Positions 15,923 to 26,942 of a stretch of 64,000 nucleotides of DNA are shown here, in pieces. Below the pieces are notes generated by a model. It had not been told where the DNA came from and made no database searches. It was given only the letters and a program-made list of their open reading frames with translations. The stretch is from Cacajao melanocephalus (Eukaryota; Chordata; Mammalia; Primates; Pitheciidae), in contig CAUYLG010034984.1 in NCBI GenBank assembly GCA_963573385.1, forward strand, positions 1-64,000, read 5' to 3'. Position 1 is the first letter of the stretch. Every line of letters begins with the position of its first letter. The translations under genes were made by a program, and so were the position numbers.

Positions 15923-16222
15923 TTTTTTTTTTTTTTTTTTGAGACAGAGTTTCACTCTATTGCCCAGGCTGGAGTGCAGCGGCACGATCTTGGCTCACTG
16001 CAACCTCTGCCTCCTGGGTTCAAGCAATTCTCTTGCCTCAGCCTCCTGAGTTGCTGGGATGAAAAGACACTCGCCACCATACCCGGCTAATTTTTCTATT
16101 TTTAGTAGAAACAGGGTTTCACATGTTGCTCAGGCTGGTTTCAAACTCCTGAGCTCAGGCAATCCACTTGCCTAGGCCTCCCAAAGTGCTGGGATTACAG
16201 GCATGAGCCACCATGCCTGGCC
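15923..16222 (-). mobile_element. Alu
   Basis: Full length; about 18 T at the left end, body ending ATGCCTGGCC. In TTC26 intron 4, 190 bases from exon 4. Confidence 0.9.
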
Positions 16223-16408
16223 AACTCTCTCTTTAAACATAAAGTTACTCAAATCCAATATTTTTTGAGGATTAAAGCTATTTTTTTTGCTTTCTAATGT
16301 CAATCTTTTTTTTCCCTCAATAGAAAAAGGAATACACTAAGTTTTAAAATTTTCAAAACGACTCGTACTATGAGTGAAGAATATCAGATATAAAAAGAGC
16401 CCTTTTAC

Positions 16409-16523
16409 CTTTAAATCCAGCTGCTTCGGCTTGTTTATACATCCCAAGAAAGAAGTAGGTGCAAGCTAGGTTCACCCAGACTTCAGAATTACAATTTTCC
16501 TCTTTTGTAGCATTTTCGTATTC
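16409..16523 (-). CDS. TTC26: TTC26 exon 4, residues 79-116 plus one base of 117
   Basis: 115 bases starting EYENATKEEN and ending AEAAGFK. The acceptor is ATTTCAG and the donor is TTTAAAG followed by GTAAAA. Phase 0 in, phase 1 out, matched by exon 5. It encodes a TPR unit with the motif VWVNLACTYFFLGMYKQAE. I see no difference from the human protein I recall, consistent with strong constraint on the IFT-B interaction surface. A possible alternative first exon (17294-17333) would splice in frame to the start of this exon. Confidence 0.96.
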
Positions 16524-17293
16524 CTGAAATATACAGTAAGCAGTGGTCTTGTTTTGGCAGCAAAGCAATTGATGGGCCATTCTTCCATAATGGAATAGGA
16601 TTTCATACTGAGATTAAGCAATTTAACATTTAGGGAATCCTACACACTTTGTAATTATTCTATATCTGAAAAGGTTAAATACTGAAGCTAAAATTCAATC
16701 CTACATCTGCAGGGCTACTGTCCATATGATCTTATACTTGTGGTTTTTGTCCCCTAATTAATACTGATAAGGACTAACAACAGAAACAAAGAGTAACTGA
16801 ACTATCCCCTTAAGAAAGTCGTATGTTCAGTTAACTTAAAATCTGATGGCTTTAATATACTACAAATTCCATTTCATGCTAATTGTTTTCTGGCTTTTTT
16901 TATATGTCTGTGTGGGGGCTTCACATTTCTTAAATTTTTTGTTTTCCCTGCCAAGGAGGGCACTTTCTGAGATTCACTTTGTCAATAACATTTTCCATGT
17001 ACTTTCACTTTTGATCAGTCTTTCCCAGGTGTTGTTTCTTACTACACGTGGGTTGTTCTTCCTTTCCTGCTATGCCTTTTACAAATACTACCAGCCTCTA
17101 TTCTGTCCTTTGCACATCTTCCCTTTTCCTTCACCAGCTCTGTTCCTTTGTTCTACAGCTCGCCTCCTCATTACCTGTCCTTGAATATTTTCATTTTAGT
17201 TATGCAGGTTCTTCAAATTTGCCTAGATTACATCTTGGGAATAAGAATATGTAGGAAATGCTTAAGCAATTTCATTTGTGAATTAAAAATTAC
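16524..17293. other. TTC26 intron 3, unassigned part
   Basis: AT-rich with a CTTTTCC-rich stretch near 17050-17165. No repeat or exon recognised before the candidate alternative exon. Confidence 0.5.
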
Positions 17294-17333
17294 CTGACGT
17301 AAGGCATCTATAATTTTATTTAAATCCATAATC
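17294..17333 (-). other. Candidate alternative first exon of TTC26
   Basis: Inside TTC26 intron 3, on the minus strand, an ATG at 17329-17327 opens twelve codons (MDLNKIIDALRQ) that end at CAG followed by GTAATT, a good donor. Spliced to exon 4 it stays in frame, replacing residues 1-78. An AG stands four bases upstream of the ATG, but the tract before it is poor in pyrimidines. A 40-base cassette would also shift the frame, so an alternative transcript start fits better than a cassette exon. No expression evidence is available here. Confidence 0.45.
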
Positions 17334-17622
17334 CTATTGATTAATTATTGTAGATGGGTAGGGTTTACAATGACCAAGAAAAACAATTTCCAAAACAATT
17401 CTACTTACAAAAATATAAAGATAATATAATTGTCCCTATGTCTAAAAATAACCAAGCAAAAGAAAAGTGAAATTCTCGAGAGAAGACTCATGAAAGTTTT
17501 TATCAAAATGGCTTAATTTTCCTGTTCTGAAGATTTACTTAATAAATCCTAATACCAATATGTTGTACAATCTCATTAGTATGCATGTAATGTAAAAAGT
17601 ATACAAGATACAGGTACATATA

Positions 17623-17977
17623 CAGTCATCCTCCTTTATCCATGGGGATATTTTTAAAGATCCCTAGTAGATGTCTGAAACCTTGGATGGTATTGAATCC
17701 TATATATACTATGTTTTTTCCTATACATACATGCCTATGATAAAGTTTAATTTATAAGTTAGGCACAATAAGAGATTAACACCAATAACTGATAATAAAA
17801 TAGAACTATAACAACATATGGTAATAAAAGTTAGGAGGATGTGGTCTCTTTTTGCTCTCTCTCTCTCTCTCTGAAAATATCTTACTATACTATACTCAAC
17901 TATTTTTGGACTGAGATTGACCTTGGGTAACTGAGATTGACCTCGGGAAACAAAACCATGGACAAGGGGAACTACTG
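17623..17977. mobile_element. Miniature DNA transposon with terminal inverted repeats
   Basis: The left end CAGTCATCCTCCTTTATCC and the reversed right end CAGTAGTTCCCCTTGTCC are clear inverted repeats, and TA lies on both outer sides (17621-17622, 17978-17979). This is the signature of a non-autonomous Tigger/pogo-type element. 355 bases, in TTC26 intron 3; no coding capacity. Confidence 0.8.
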
Positions 17978-18209
17978 TAATGGAGCATATGAACATATAG
18001 ACAATTACTGAAGTGATACGTTTTTAAAAAGTCAGTGGTTGCCTTCATTAACAAGTATAACTGAGGAACGCAAATAGGTAACTTCTTTTTGTTTCCATCT
18101 GCATTGCTTGAATTTTACCATGGACATGTATTAGTATAATATAAAGTTTAATAACATTTTAAACACACTTCTGTTAGGAAAAAATAGTTTTGTTTTTTTT
18201 TACACTAAC

Positions 18210-18302
18210 CTCCAGAGCTCTCTTGTAGTCACCCAGGTGAAAGGCACAATATCCAATCCACAAATTAGTATCCTCTTCTTGTTCCCCAACATGACGTTTG
18301 AA
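18210..18302 (-). CDS. TTC26: TTC26 exon 3, residues 48-78
   Basis: 93 bases, 31 codons, phase 0 to phase 0. The acceptor reads CCGAAG before TTC and the donor is GAG followed by GTTAGTG. It encodes the first complete TPR-type helix pair, including the segment NLWIGYCAFHLGDYKRALE, whose spaced Trp, Gly, Tyr, Ala and Leu positions fit the TPR pattern. Residue 55 is Gln where I recall Glu in human. This exon was found by joining frames across the splice sites; it is too short for an open frame of its own. Confidence 0.93.
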
Positions 18303-18599
18303 CTTCGGGTTAAAAATGTATTTAAAAAATCATGAAAAACTTTGAATAGTAAACTCTCAGTTTAAAAAAAATGCTATGTTGAGTGACTGAGGAACAGGCA
18401 ATCTAAGTATTAGAAGCATGACAATATCATGTTTAATTAAACAGGACAATTACCTTCTAATTGTCACAAATTTATATTTTCAAATATTTCCCATTTGGCA
18501 TTCTGTATTTACTGATATTGTACTCCAAAAAGCATTTGAGTGCCTAACAATTCTGGGTGATATATAAGGAACAGGATTATGTAAAACGTTTAAAGCCAA

Positions 18600-18735
18600 A
18601 TAACTGAAGGTTAGAGAGGCTGAACCATGAACTCAAGGCCCCACAGCCAGTATGTGTGCTGGCAGGGACTTAAAGAAATGTCTGACTCCAAAGCCCAGGC
18701 TGCAACCCCCTGTGCTCTACTGCATTTAACCTCCC
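18600..18735 (+). repeat. MIR-like fragment
   Basis: GGTTAGAGAGGCTGAACC, followed by a CCACAGCCAG run and TGACTCCAAAGCCCAG, follows the 3' half of MIR. Confidence 0.55.
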
Positions 18736-19400
18736 ACTTCAGTCCTGTTGCATTAGCACACACATACATTTACTAATAGGTTATAACCCTTCACTGAGGA
18801 CAAGCCATTAAATCTTTCTATTACCCTTGAGCAGGCTAGCTTACCAGACCTACAAGAGTTAAGGACATTCAGAAGACTTGGCCTCACTTATGTCCATTGT
18901 GAACCAATATTTCATGAATTCTTCTGCCAACAAAAGAAAAGCCTTATTTTGGAGGAAAGAACTAAGACCTTGACACAGAATTCTGAATTTTCACGGTAAG
19001 GTAAGATTTTTTTTTCACTCTACAGGGTGATAAATCAAATAGTGAGCCAAAACATTACTTACAGAGCATCACTATAGAACTTCAGATGCCTCAGTCATTG
19101 TAAGACGAAGACATCTCTTTGATATTTTCTTATCTGGAATAAGAATTTACTCCTGTAGCTAACTCTACAACATTAGAAATCCTCCTCACACCAAATACTG
19201 TGAATTTGAGCATAGTGCCTTAATTCTGGAGAAATTCTCACGTGAGGTCTCCCTGAATTCCCTGGAGCTACAGGAAAGTGCATGATGAGACTTCCTCACC
19301 CAAAACCATAGCAGTTTCCATTCCCATGCAGCATGGTACTCCAACCAACTACCTAAGAATGTAAGCATAGAGCAGAGCTTCCCTGCCAACTTAAAGGCAG

Positions 19401-19503
19401 TCTGGCCCTGTAACTCCCAGCATTTTAGGAGGCCAGAAGCAGGAGGATCCCTTGAGCCCAGGAGTTTAAGACCAGCCTGGGCAACATGGTGAGATCCCGA
19501 TCT

Positions 19504-19542
<39 letters not shown>

Positions 19543-19738
19543 TAACCAACCAGATGAAAATTAGCCAGGCCTAGTGGCACATGCCTGTAGCTTCAGCTAC
19601 TCGGAGGCTGAGGTGGGAGGATCATGTGAGCCCTGGGAGGTTGAGGCTGCAGGGAGCCACAATCACGTCACTGCACTCCAGCCTGGATGACAGAGTGAGA
19701 CCCTGTCTCAAAAATAAAATAAAATAAAATAAAATAAA
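19401..19738 (+). mobile_element. Alu with an internal CA repeat
   Basis: The 5' end is slightly truncated. The central A-rich linker has become (CA)n at 19506-19540. The right arm ends in (AAAAT)n, 19711-19737. Confidence 0.88.
19506..19540. repeat. CA microsatellite
   Basis: About 17 perfect CA units inside the linker of an Alu. Confidence 0.95.
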
Positions 19739-19834
19739 GGCAACCTGGTGTTACACAATAAGAAAAAAGGGGTCATTGTCTTAAAGAAAAAATAGGAAAA
19801 CAGACTGACGAAGATAGACATATACACAGCACTC

Positions 19835-19960
19835 AGTCCACTGATTCACAGAACTAGAAGGTGCTTCCATGCCAACTCCCCCACTGTAAAGATGAGAAAG
19901 CTGACACCCAAAAAGCTAAACAACATGCTCAAAACCAGAGCACTAGTAAGAAAGAGAACT
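19835..19960 (+). repeat. MIR-like fragment
   Basis: ACAGAACTAGAAGGTGC, followed by CTGTAAAGATGAGAAAGCTGACACC, resembles the MIR/MIR3 core. Confidence 0.45.
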
Positions 19961-19961
19961 A

Positions 19962-20270
19962 GGCCGGGTGCGGTGGCTCACGCCTGTAATCTCAGTACTT
20001 TGGGAGGCTGAGGCAGGTGGATCACCTGAGGTCAGGACTTGGAGACCAGCCTGGCCAACATGGTGAAATCCCATCTCTACTAAAAATACAAAAGATTAGC
20101 CAGGCGTGGTGGCGGGGGCCTCTAATCCCAGCTACTCAGGAGGCTGAGGCAGGAGAATTGCTTGAACCCAGAAGGCAGAGGTTGCAGTGAGCCAAATTGT
20201 GCCATTGCACTCCAGCCTGGGCGACAAGAGTAAAACTCCATCTCAAATAAATAAATAAATAAATAATAAA
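19962..20270 (+). mobile_element. Alu
   Basis: Full length and relatively well kept; begins GGCCGGGTGCGG and ends (AAAT)n. Confidence 0.92.
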
Positions 20271-20467
20271 GCAAACTATATGTGGAAGATGAAGAAATAT
20301 ATGGAAACCGAATTATAACAATTATTAATGGTAGATTCAGAGTAATATGGATGGAGTAGCATTTTAAGAGAAATAACTGTGGCACAACGCAACCAGAACA
20401 TGCTGTCAGAACTCTTCATTCTTTGGTGCAACCTTCATCCTCCTATAACATGTGTTTCCCACAAAGC

Positions 20468-20640
20468 AGTTTTTCAAAGCACAGTCCCTGGGACCATCTC
20501 CATCAGAAGCACTTAGACTACATGCCTTAAAATGCAGATTCCTGAGCACTGCTGCAGACCTAGGGCAGGAGCCCAGGAATCGATATCTTATTAAGTACCC
20601 TAGGTAATTCTGATGTATATTAAAAGGTGAAAACTACTGT
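20468..20640 (+). repeat. MER5A-like DNA-transposon fragment
   Basis: TTTTTCAAAGCACAGTCC, CATCAGAAGCACTTAG and TAGGTAATTCTGATG follow the hAT-type MER5A consensus that I recall. Confidence 0.6.
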
Positions 20641-21064
20641 CATGGAGATTTGAAATATTTTCCGGGGCTATAATATTTTCAACCATAAGCATGTTAGAAT
20701 TACTTAAATTTGATCAAAATTTTAGAACACATAATAGGAAAAAATCATACATCAGTCAAGGGTTGGGATAAGCAATGTGTTAAGTGACATTGTATTAAAT
20801 GTCCCTCCATATTTTTAGATTATAATCACCATTAGTGACCTAGACATAATCAAAAGTGGCCCTCAAGAAATATGTTTAGTTTTTTAGTTTACGTTTTATC
20901 AGGTTTATAGTTAACTTAGAATCTGGAATCTGTGCCTGACTAGATTTACAGGGGATTTGTACAGGAAGCCCCAGAATGTACCCATCTATTTCAACAGCAT
21001 AGCAACCAGCATGCACCCAAGCATTCATCTACACCCGCTAAGAAGCAACGTTTTTGGACATTAC
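20641..21064. other. TTC26 intron 2, unassigned part
   Basis: No repeat or regulatory site recognised next to exon 2. Confidence 0.5.
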
Positions 21065-21202
21065 CTCCAACAGGGTAATAGCTCCAGTGAAATCTCTCTG
21101 TGAAAGAAGCTCCTCCAGTTTTGGAATCTTCCTACCTTTCTTCTTTCTTTTGTCAGTGTGCTGGACGTCCCCGCCTACAGCAGGTTTGGCCCTTGAAAGC
21201 AT
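21065..21202 (-). CDS. TTC26: TTC26 exon 2, residues 2-47
   Basis: 138 bases, 46 codons, phase 0 at both ends. The acceptor is TTTCACAG before ATG and the donor is GAG followed by GTAATG. It encodes a lysine/arginine-rich N-terminal stretch (residues about 19-25) and then the helix that opens the TPR array. Compared with human TTC26 as I remember it, residues 12-13 read Gly-Asp instead of Arg-Gly and residue 36 is Gln instead of Lys. No stop or frameshift is present. An in-frame extension upstream of the acceptor is intron, not protein. Confidence 0.95.
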
Positions 21203-21701
21203 CTGTGAAAGAAACAAAGACAGCTGTACCGTCCAATTCCAATCATCAGATTTAAACTGAGAGTGACAGCTCTGTAATTTATAAGTCAAATCCTTAACAA
21301 CGAACCCCAGGGAAGCCTATTCAAACTCGTTTTGTAACAGGTATTCTGCTAGAAGAGTCATCACCCAATACTTAGGAAGGACCAAACAGCTACTCCCAAC
21401 TTTATCTTCTCTGGTTCGAGTGCGGCAAAAGATGCTTTCGCATAGCTTCTATCATCTCAGCTTCCCCTTCCTCTGCTTCCCAACCCACGTGTGGTTTAGA
21501 TGTGGGCAAATGGAGAAGCAGGAGGGAAGAAAGCATCGAGGTATTTACAGTTACATCCCTGTCCACCGTGGGAACACAGGGAGAGCAGGGGATTACCCTC
21601 TGCGGACACACCTAGACTTTACACATAAGTGTGCTGGGAACCTCTAATCGCCAGAATCAGGACCTACTGAAAGTATTCCCTCATTATTCAGAGCCACTAA
21701 C

Positions 21702-21704
21702 CAT
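21702..21704 (-). CDS. TTC26: TTC26 coding exon 1 (initiator ATG only)
   Basis: The coding part of the first exon is just the start codon. On the minus strand the ATG is followed at once by GTTAGT, a good splice donor. Exon 2 opens with a second ATG, so the protein begins Met-Met-Leu-Ser, the start I remember for human TTC26. The 5' untranslated part lies at higher coordinates in GC-rich DNA; its start cannot be fixed from sequence. TTC26/IFT56 is a tetratricopeptide-repeat subunit of the IFT-B complex that carries cargo along cilia. Confidence rests on the exact ATG/donor junction and the continuity of frame into exon 2. Confidence 0.85.
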
Positions 21705-21960
21705 CTTGACGTCGGCGTCGTGAGTTCCCTCCGCAGACAGAGAGCAAAGGCCGCGCCACAGCGTTTCGCCGCATCCACACAGCACGCTCTGTTTCCACGG
21801 CAACCCCGCCGGGAAGCTGGTCCGTCCAGGAGAAAAGCTCGTTGGGGAACCAGCACCCGATGCTTCTTGGTTCCATGCAGCTTCTGCCTCGGAAGAGCAG
21901 AGGTTACTCTCGGGAGGAGAGCGTCGTTCTCTGCTGCGCCGAGAGCGAAAGTTTGGTTAT
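21705..21960 (-). promoter_or_regulatory. TTC26: TTC26 5' UTR and core promoter, GC-rich
   Basis: The 250 bases upstream of the initiator codon are rich in CpG (a run around 21705-21860), unlike the AT-rich flanks, as expected for a small CpG-island promoter. No TATA box is visible. An X-box-like site lies inside (separate entry). A reading frame crosses this region on the minus strand but is not in frame with the true ATG and opens with GTG, so it is not taken as coding. Confidence 0.65.
21791..21804. promoter_or_regulatory. RFX X-box-like site in the TTC26 promoter
   Basis: The sequence GTTTCCACGGCAAC matches 12 of 14 positions of the palindromic X-box GTTGCCATGGCAAC bound by RFX factors, which drive many cilium genes. 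It lies about 90 bases upstream of the TTC26 initiator codon. A weaker copy, with a TTAGCAAC half-site, occurs at 22077-22088. Confidence 0.65.
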
Positions 21961-22430
21961 GTCTCTATTTATGAGTTTACGTTAGGAAAAGGCAAATTGG
22001 AATAGCATTGTTTTTCAAATGTAAGTTTCCTGGGAAAGTAATTTTCAGGGACCACTTCCGTTTTGGACCAAGTCGGACTCCTTAGCAACCCTTGGCTGCG
22101 TCCGACGCATAATCTCCGTCTCTTGCTGATGTGGGAAGCTTAGAAAATTTCTGCTGAAAAAGTTGTAGATCTGCGATTTGGAGGCAGGAGTGCACCAAAA
22201 TACTGTTTCCTATTTCCACAGATACACCTGTACACAATAGTAAACTGTAATAAATATTTGTCGATTGGATGACATAATTTATCTTACTCCTGAACCCAGT
22301 TAATACAGGGCAACCACCGTCTTTAAATTCACGAAATCGTGGAATGTTAGGAGTTGGAAGGCACCTTAGAGGACCTCTGGTCAACTCCTCAGAATTAACA
22401 GACTGCAGAACTAACTGGTTAGTTAACTAA
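21961..22430. other. Distal TTC26 upstream region
   Basis: Between the promoter and the left LTR. It holds the weak second X-box-like site (22077-22088) and a MIR3-like stretch at 22325-22410 (GTTGGAAGGCACCTTAGAGG). No gene. Confidence 0.5.
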
Positions 22431-22891
22431 TGTCAGCCTAAAGTAACCAAAAGGCTCAGGGATCCAGTTAAAAGAATTTATTCAAGTGCAAAGTGTGAGA
22501 GTGGCTATCCTGTCAAACACTGACAGCAAAGAATGGTGATCAGGGTCTTCTATATCGCCAAAAACAGGGGTGCTGTACAGAATTACAGCATTTTCTAGGT
22601 AAGGCTAACATACACAGAAGATTTAATTCGCTCCTATTGACTACACTCTAAGGGGGTTGTTTAACATTCCATTGTAAAGGGGTAACAATCACAAGGGTCT
22701 CTATCTCCAACGTCATTCAGTCTGAATAAAGAATAAAAAATCTGGTTAATATATAACATCAACACAAAGATCAGGAAGCAACAGTCATGCACCAGAGAAG
22801 AAAAACAGTCATGTTCTGTGATTTAGTTCATAGAGCTTAACTTTTCCCCTTGGCATAATATATTTGGAAGATGCTGAAATGTTCTTTCGCA
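22431..22891 (-). repeat. 3' LTR of the minus-strand provirus
   Basis: Partner of 26943-27451. Its inner border (minus-strand start TGCGAAAG) follows a purine-rich run, its outer border ends in CA at 22432-22431, and AATAAA lies near 22476-22481 on the minus strand. Confidence 0.8.
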
Positions 22892-22906
22892 TTTCCCCCT
22901 TTTCTT
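22892..22906 (-). other. Polypurine tract of the minus-strand provirus
   Basis: Minus-strand AAGAAAAGGGGGAAA immediately precedes the 3' LTR, the place and composition expected of the primer for plus-strand synthesis. This fixes the orientation of the element. Confidence 0.7.
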
Positions 22907-23099
22907 CAAAAGCTTTTGGAAAAAGCATTATAGAAGAATTATATTCTCAGGCCCTGTATTTGATCAAACCTTACGTCACTAGGAAGGCTCCTTCCTAGGC
23001 AGTCACATCCCAGGGAGAAGGGAAAATTGGAAAGCACCAAGTCCGAACTATAAAGCAACAAGAGAAAGTAGTTCTGGAACTTGATTCAGGCTGCATCAT

Positions 23100-23500
23100 A
23101 GCTGCCTGTTAAATCAAACAATTCTCTGAGTAGTCATTGTTCTAATTTTCTCAGCTGTTTCTTGACCCAATTGCAGATAAATACCGTAACAGCTCTGCAG
23201 ACAAAGGCAAAACAAAACACAAACTATGATTATAATTCCTAAAATACATAACAGCTTTTGCCACCAAGTTATCCAAGATCCAAATCAACTACTTAACTGG
23301 TAGCTTAGAGAGAGTTTCGATCTGAAACGTTAATTGCTTGAGTTTTTCAAATCAGTCATCAATTTGGTGATGTTACTTGATTCATCTGGGATATAAACAC
23401 AGCATTCAGTTTCTGTCATGGCACAGGTTCCTCCTTGGGCTACAGTGAGTATGTCTAAGACCATACAGTTTTGTAATACAGTCTTCTCATGAGAGTAAAT
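23100..23500 (-). pseudogene. Envelope transmembrane-subunit remnant
   Basis: The minus strand keeps a recognisable gammaretroviral TM subunit: a leucine-rich segment in the position of the immunosuppressive-domain region (about 23425-23490), a CX6CC motif (about 23395-23425) and, farther on, a hydrophobic membrane anchor (about 23200-23290). A stop codon separates the CX6CC part from the anchor, and the surface subunit is not recognisable. It cannot encode a functional envelope. Confidence 0.65.
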
Positions 23501-24129
23501 TCATTATTTAATAATTAGACATTCATGTGGCTATCATTTAGGGCCTTTTGTGTGTAGTAGGTTAGGGCCTCTACATGGCAAATGATATCTTCAATACCTA
23601 GTTATGGTACAAAGACAGGAGCTAATCTAAGTGGCTTCTGGAAGGTAAGGACTTTCTATTTCTTCAGTTGAAAACACTGTTACGTAAACCTATACAGTAA
23701 GTTCCAGATCCATCCATTATGTAACATCCGTCTGTAAACCAAACAACATCAGCCTAAGTAGGAAGAGTCTCTTGCAGATTAGTCTTAAGAGAAACAAAGT
23801 TTAGCAGTTAGAGTTATGTAATTGTGTTGTTTATCTGAAAGTGAAGGAAACAGAGTTGCAATATTTAGCTTATTATATCTAGAGAGGTGATATGAGAAGC
23901 TGAAGGAAGTGAAACTTTGTATGAAGCTAGTCTACAAACTGAATAATGTTGAGTGTGGTGCGAGTTTAGCAATGCTTCGGCAGACTAGGGATGAAAACCA
24001 TAAGGGGAGTTTTAAACAATGGCTTTTCTCCCAGAATGTTGGTAAAGAGAAAAGGAAAGACCCCTTTAAGTTGCGTGGCACATCCCCATTCTTTATTTTC
24101 TGCCTCCACCTGTTGTTCTTTCCGTTTTA

Positions 24130-24720
24130 GTTTTTGGCAATTCTTTTTAAAGTGATCAGGCTTTTTGCATTAATTGAAAGTCTATAGTTAGGTCTGTTTG
24201 GGGGTTTATCAGGATATTTTGAAGGTCCAAATTGTGTGGACATTTGTTTCTACTGTAAATTCAAAATTTTATTAGCCTTGCTCTTTTGTCTGTCTTCCCT
24301 CTCATTTCATCTTCAGTTGAGACAACTGGTCAGCAAGACTGACCAAATTATGAGGTTTGAGAAGTGGCCCAGCTAGGGCTTTGTCTTTTCACTATTAGTG
24401 CAAATTCTTCATCTAACCCATTTGTAAAACTGGAATTGAGAAGAGTGTCATTTTGATTATTAACATAGCTTTCTTCAGATAAACCTGTATATGTTTAAGT
24501 TTACTTAAACCTCTCAAAATATGACATTACTGACTCATCTGGATTTAGTTGACATTGTATTTTACTGCAGCCAACTACTCTTTGAAGCACAGTGAGGATG
24601 GCTTGAAGCAATGCCTTTGCAGTTTTGTGTCTGCCTACTGTCCTCTTCTGAGCATTTATGAAAATCTTCTAAGAGATTTCTATAATGGGCTTTGTTCTAA
24701 TCTTTAACTCTACTTTCTGA
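24130..24720 (-). pseudogene. Gag remnant (capsid end and zinc knuckle)
   Basis: Minus-strand reading, across frameshifts, shows a capsid-like helical segment (24300-24720) and then a degraded CCHC zinc knuckle near 24140-24185, in which the His and the later Cys residues remain while the first Cys is lost. Several stops and shifts are present. It is part of the provirus 22431-27451. Confidence 0.55.
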
Positions 24721-25281
24721 TACTCACATGTGAGTTAGTTGATATGAATCAGAATAACCAAGGCCATAAGCTCAGGTACTTAATTCAAATTCCCTAGCAA
24801 AACCAGTAGGACCCTGGTGAGGGTTGGGGAATTATTTAACTCTGCCTCTGAGTTCTACCTTAGACCATAGTTGATAAACTAAAGCAGGTTCCCCTCTACC
24901 AGATGCTGGATGTTCATGAAATGGAGTCAAAAAAAGTGGGAGTGGGTGCAAGGGGAGAAGGAAGAGAAGGTCAGTCTGGGCAAGGTAGTTCTGTTAAGCT
25001 TAGAGGCATAGAGAGAAGGGGGAGCAGAAGGAGAAGAAACGGCAGTTTCAGCAGCTTTTCTGAATTAACAGTTTTAGAGAGCTTTTCATTCTCTTTCTAT
25101 AGGAAAAGAACTGTGTCACAGCCTCTTTTGCATGCTTCTCGGTAACATTGGAAATAACTCTCCCAATTATATTGTTTAATTCTAGAGCTAGCTTTTTCTA
25201 ATTGTGTATGTGAGCAAACTAACTTAGGCATTTCACAAGTACCTCACTTTGGCCATTGTAATTCAGGATCTTCTTGGCTCA

Positions 25282-25604
<323 letters not shown>

Positions 25605-26176
25605 GTACCGACACGCATACATACACACATATTGATGTATGTAGGTTATATATATATATACAGGAGGTGGTACCATAAGTCTTGTACATAAATTCGGCTG
25701 GAGTTTCTAAAAGTGGGTCTTCCCATAAAGAGGACTTCATTTTAGATGAACAGTTGTCCACAATTTTTATCCTCTTTTAAATTGACCAAAGATTGAAAGA
25801 GAAAGATGTTTTGGGTCTAGTGTGCTGCTTAATAGTGATTACTCCTCAAGGTTTCACCCACAAGTCACCTCTCCCCTCTTATGTGTCCCAGTGAAACCCA
25901 GAAATTTCTGGGGATTTAAGGGTCTGGGAGCCCAACCCTTCTGTGTGCCCATCAGGTTAAGAAGATTTCCCTGTATATTCTTTTTTGGGATTTTCCTAGA
26001 GCAGTTATACATCCGAAGCTATGAACTCTGACATTCCTATGTGACCTCGATCACCTGAGGTGCTTTTCTTCTGGGAGGACCAAGGTCTTTTATATTTGGG
26101 ACTTATGTCCTCATACGAACCCTTTTATGAATTTTTGGTCACTCAAGAAGAAAACTTAAATGTTGATTTTAACTGA

Positions 26177-26519
<343 letters not shown>

Positions 26520-26942
26520 GAAAATTACAAATTTACCTGAAGCCACAAACATTCACTTTCTCTTTTCAGGGAGAGAACCAATTTTGTTCTCTGACCAAAT
26601 TCGAATGACAGAAAGGGCCATACAAAGTCTAGCAAGTAGTTCAACAAACAAACCTTAACGTCATAAATCTGTGAAAGGCAAAACAAGCAAACAAAACTTC
26701 TATCTTAAAGTAGAGTGTCAATTCCAGCTCTGTCCGGCATAGAATTGGATGGTTTACATAAACTCTGAATCTCAGTCAAAGTCAGGGAGATTCAAAACCT
26801 GAGAAGAACCTTGCCAGAAACCCCTGCCAGTTCCAATGAGGTGAGATGAGCAAAAGCTGCTCCTGCAGACGTCAAAGCTCCGAATGTCAGCAAAGAGGCA
26901 CAGATCTCAGGAGGTCCGCTTAAAGTCTCTGGATTATCAAAA

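Noticed and set aside
19506..19540. Coding frame of Cys-Val repeats on the minus strand
   Set aside because: It is a translation of a CA microsatellite within an Alu.
21644..21856. Frame through the TTC26 5' UTR that could be an upstream ORF or N-terminal extension
   Set aside because: It opens with GTG rather than ATG, is out of frame with the true initiator, and depends on intron sequence to continue.
23930..24000. U6-like phrase (GCTTCGGCAG) as a snRNA copy
   Set aside because: Only about ten bases match; the rest of U6 is absent and the site lies within the retroviral interior.
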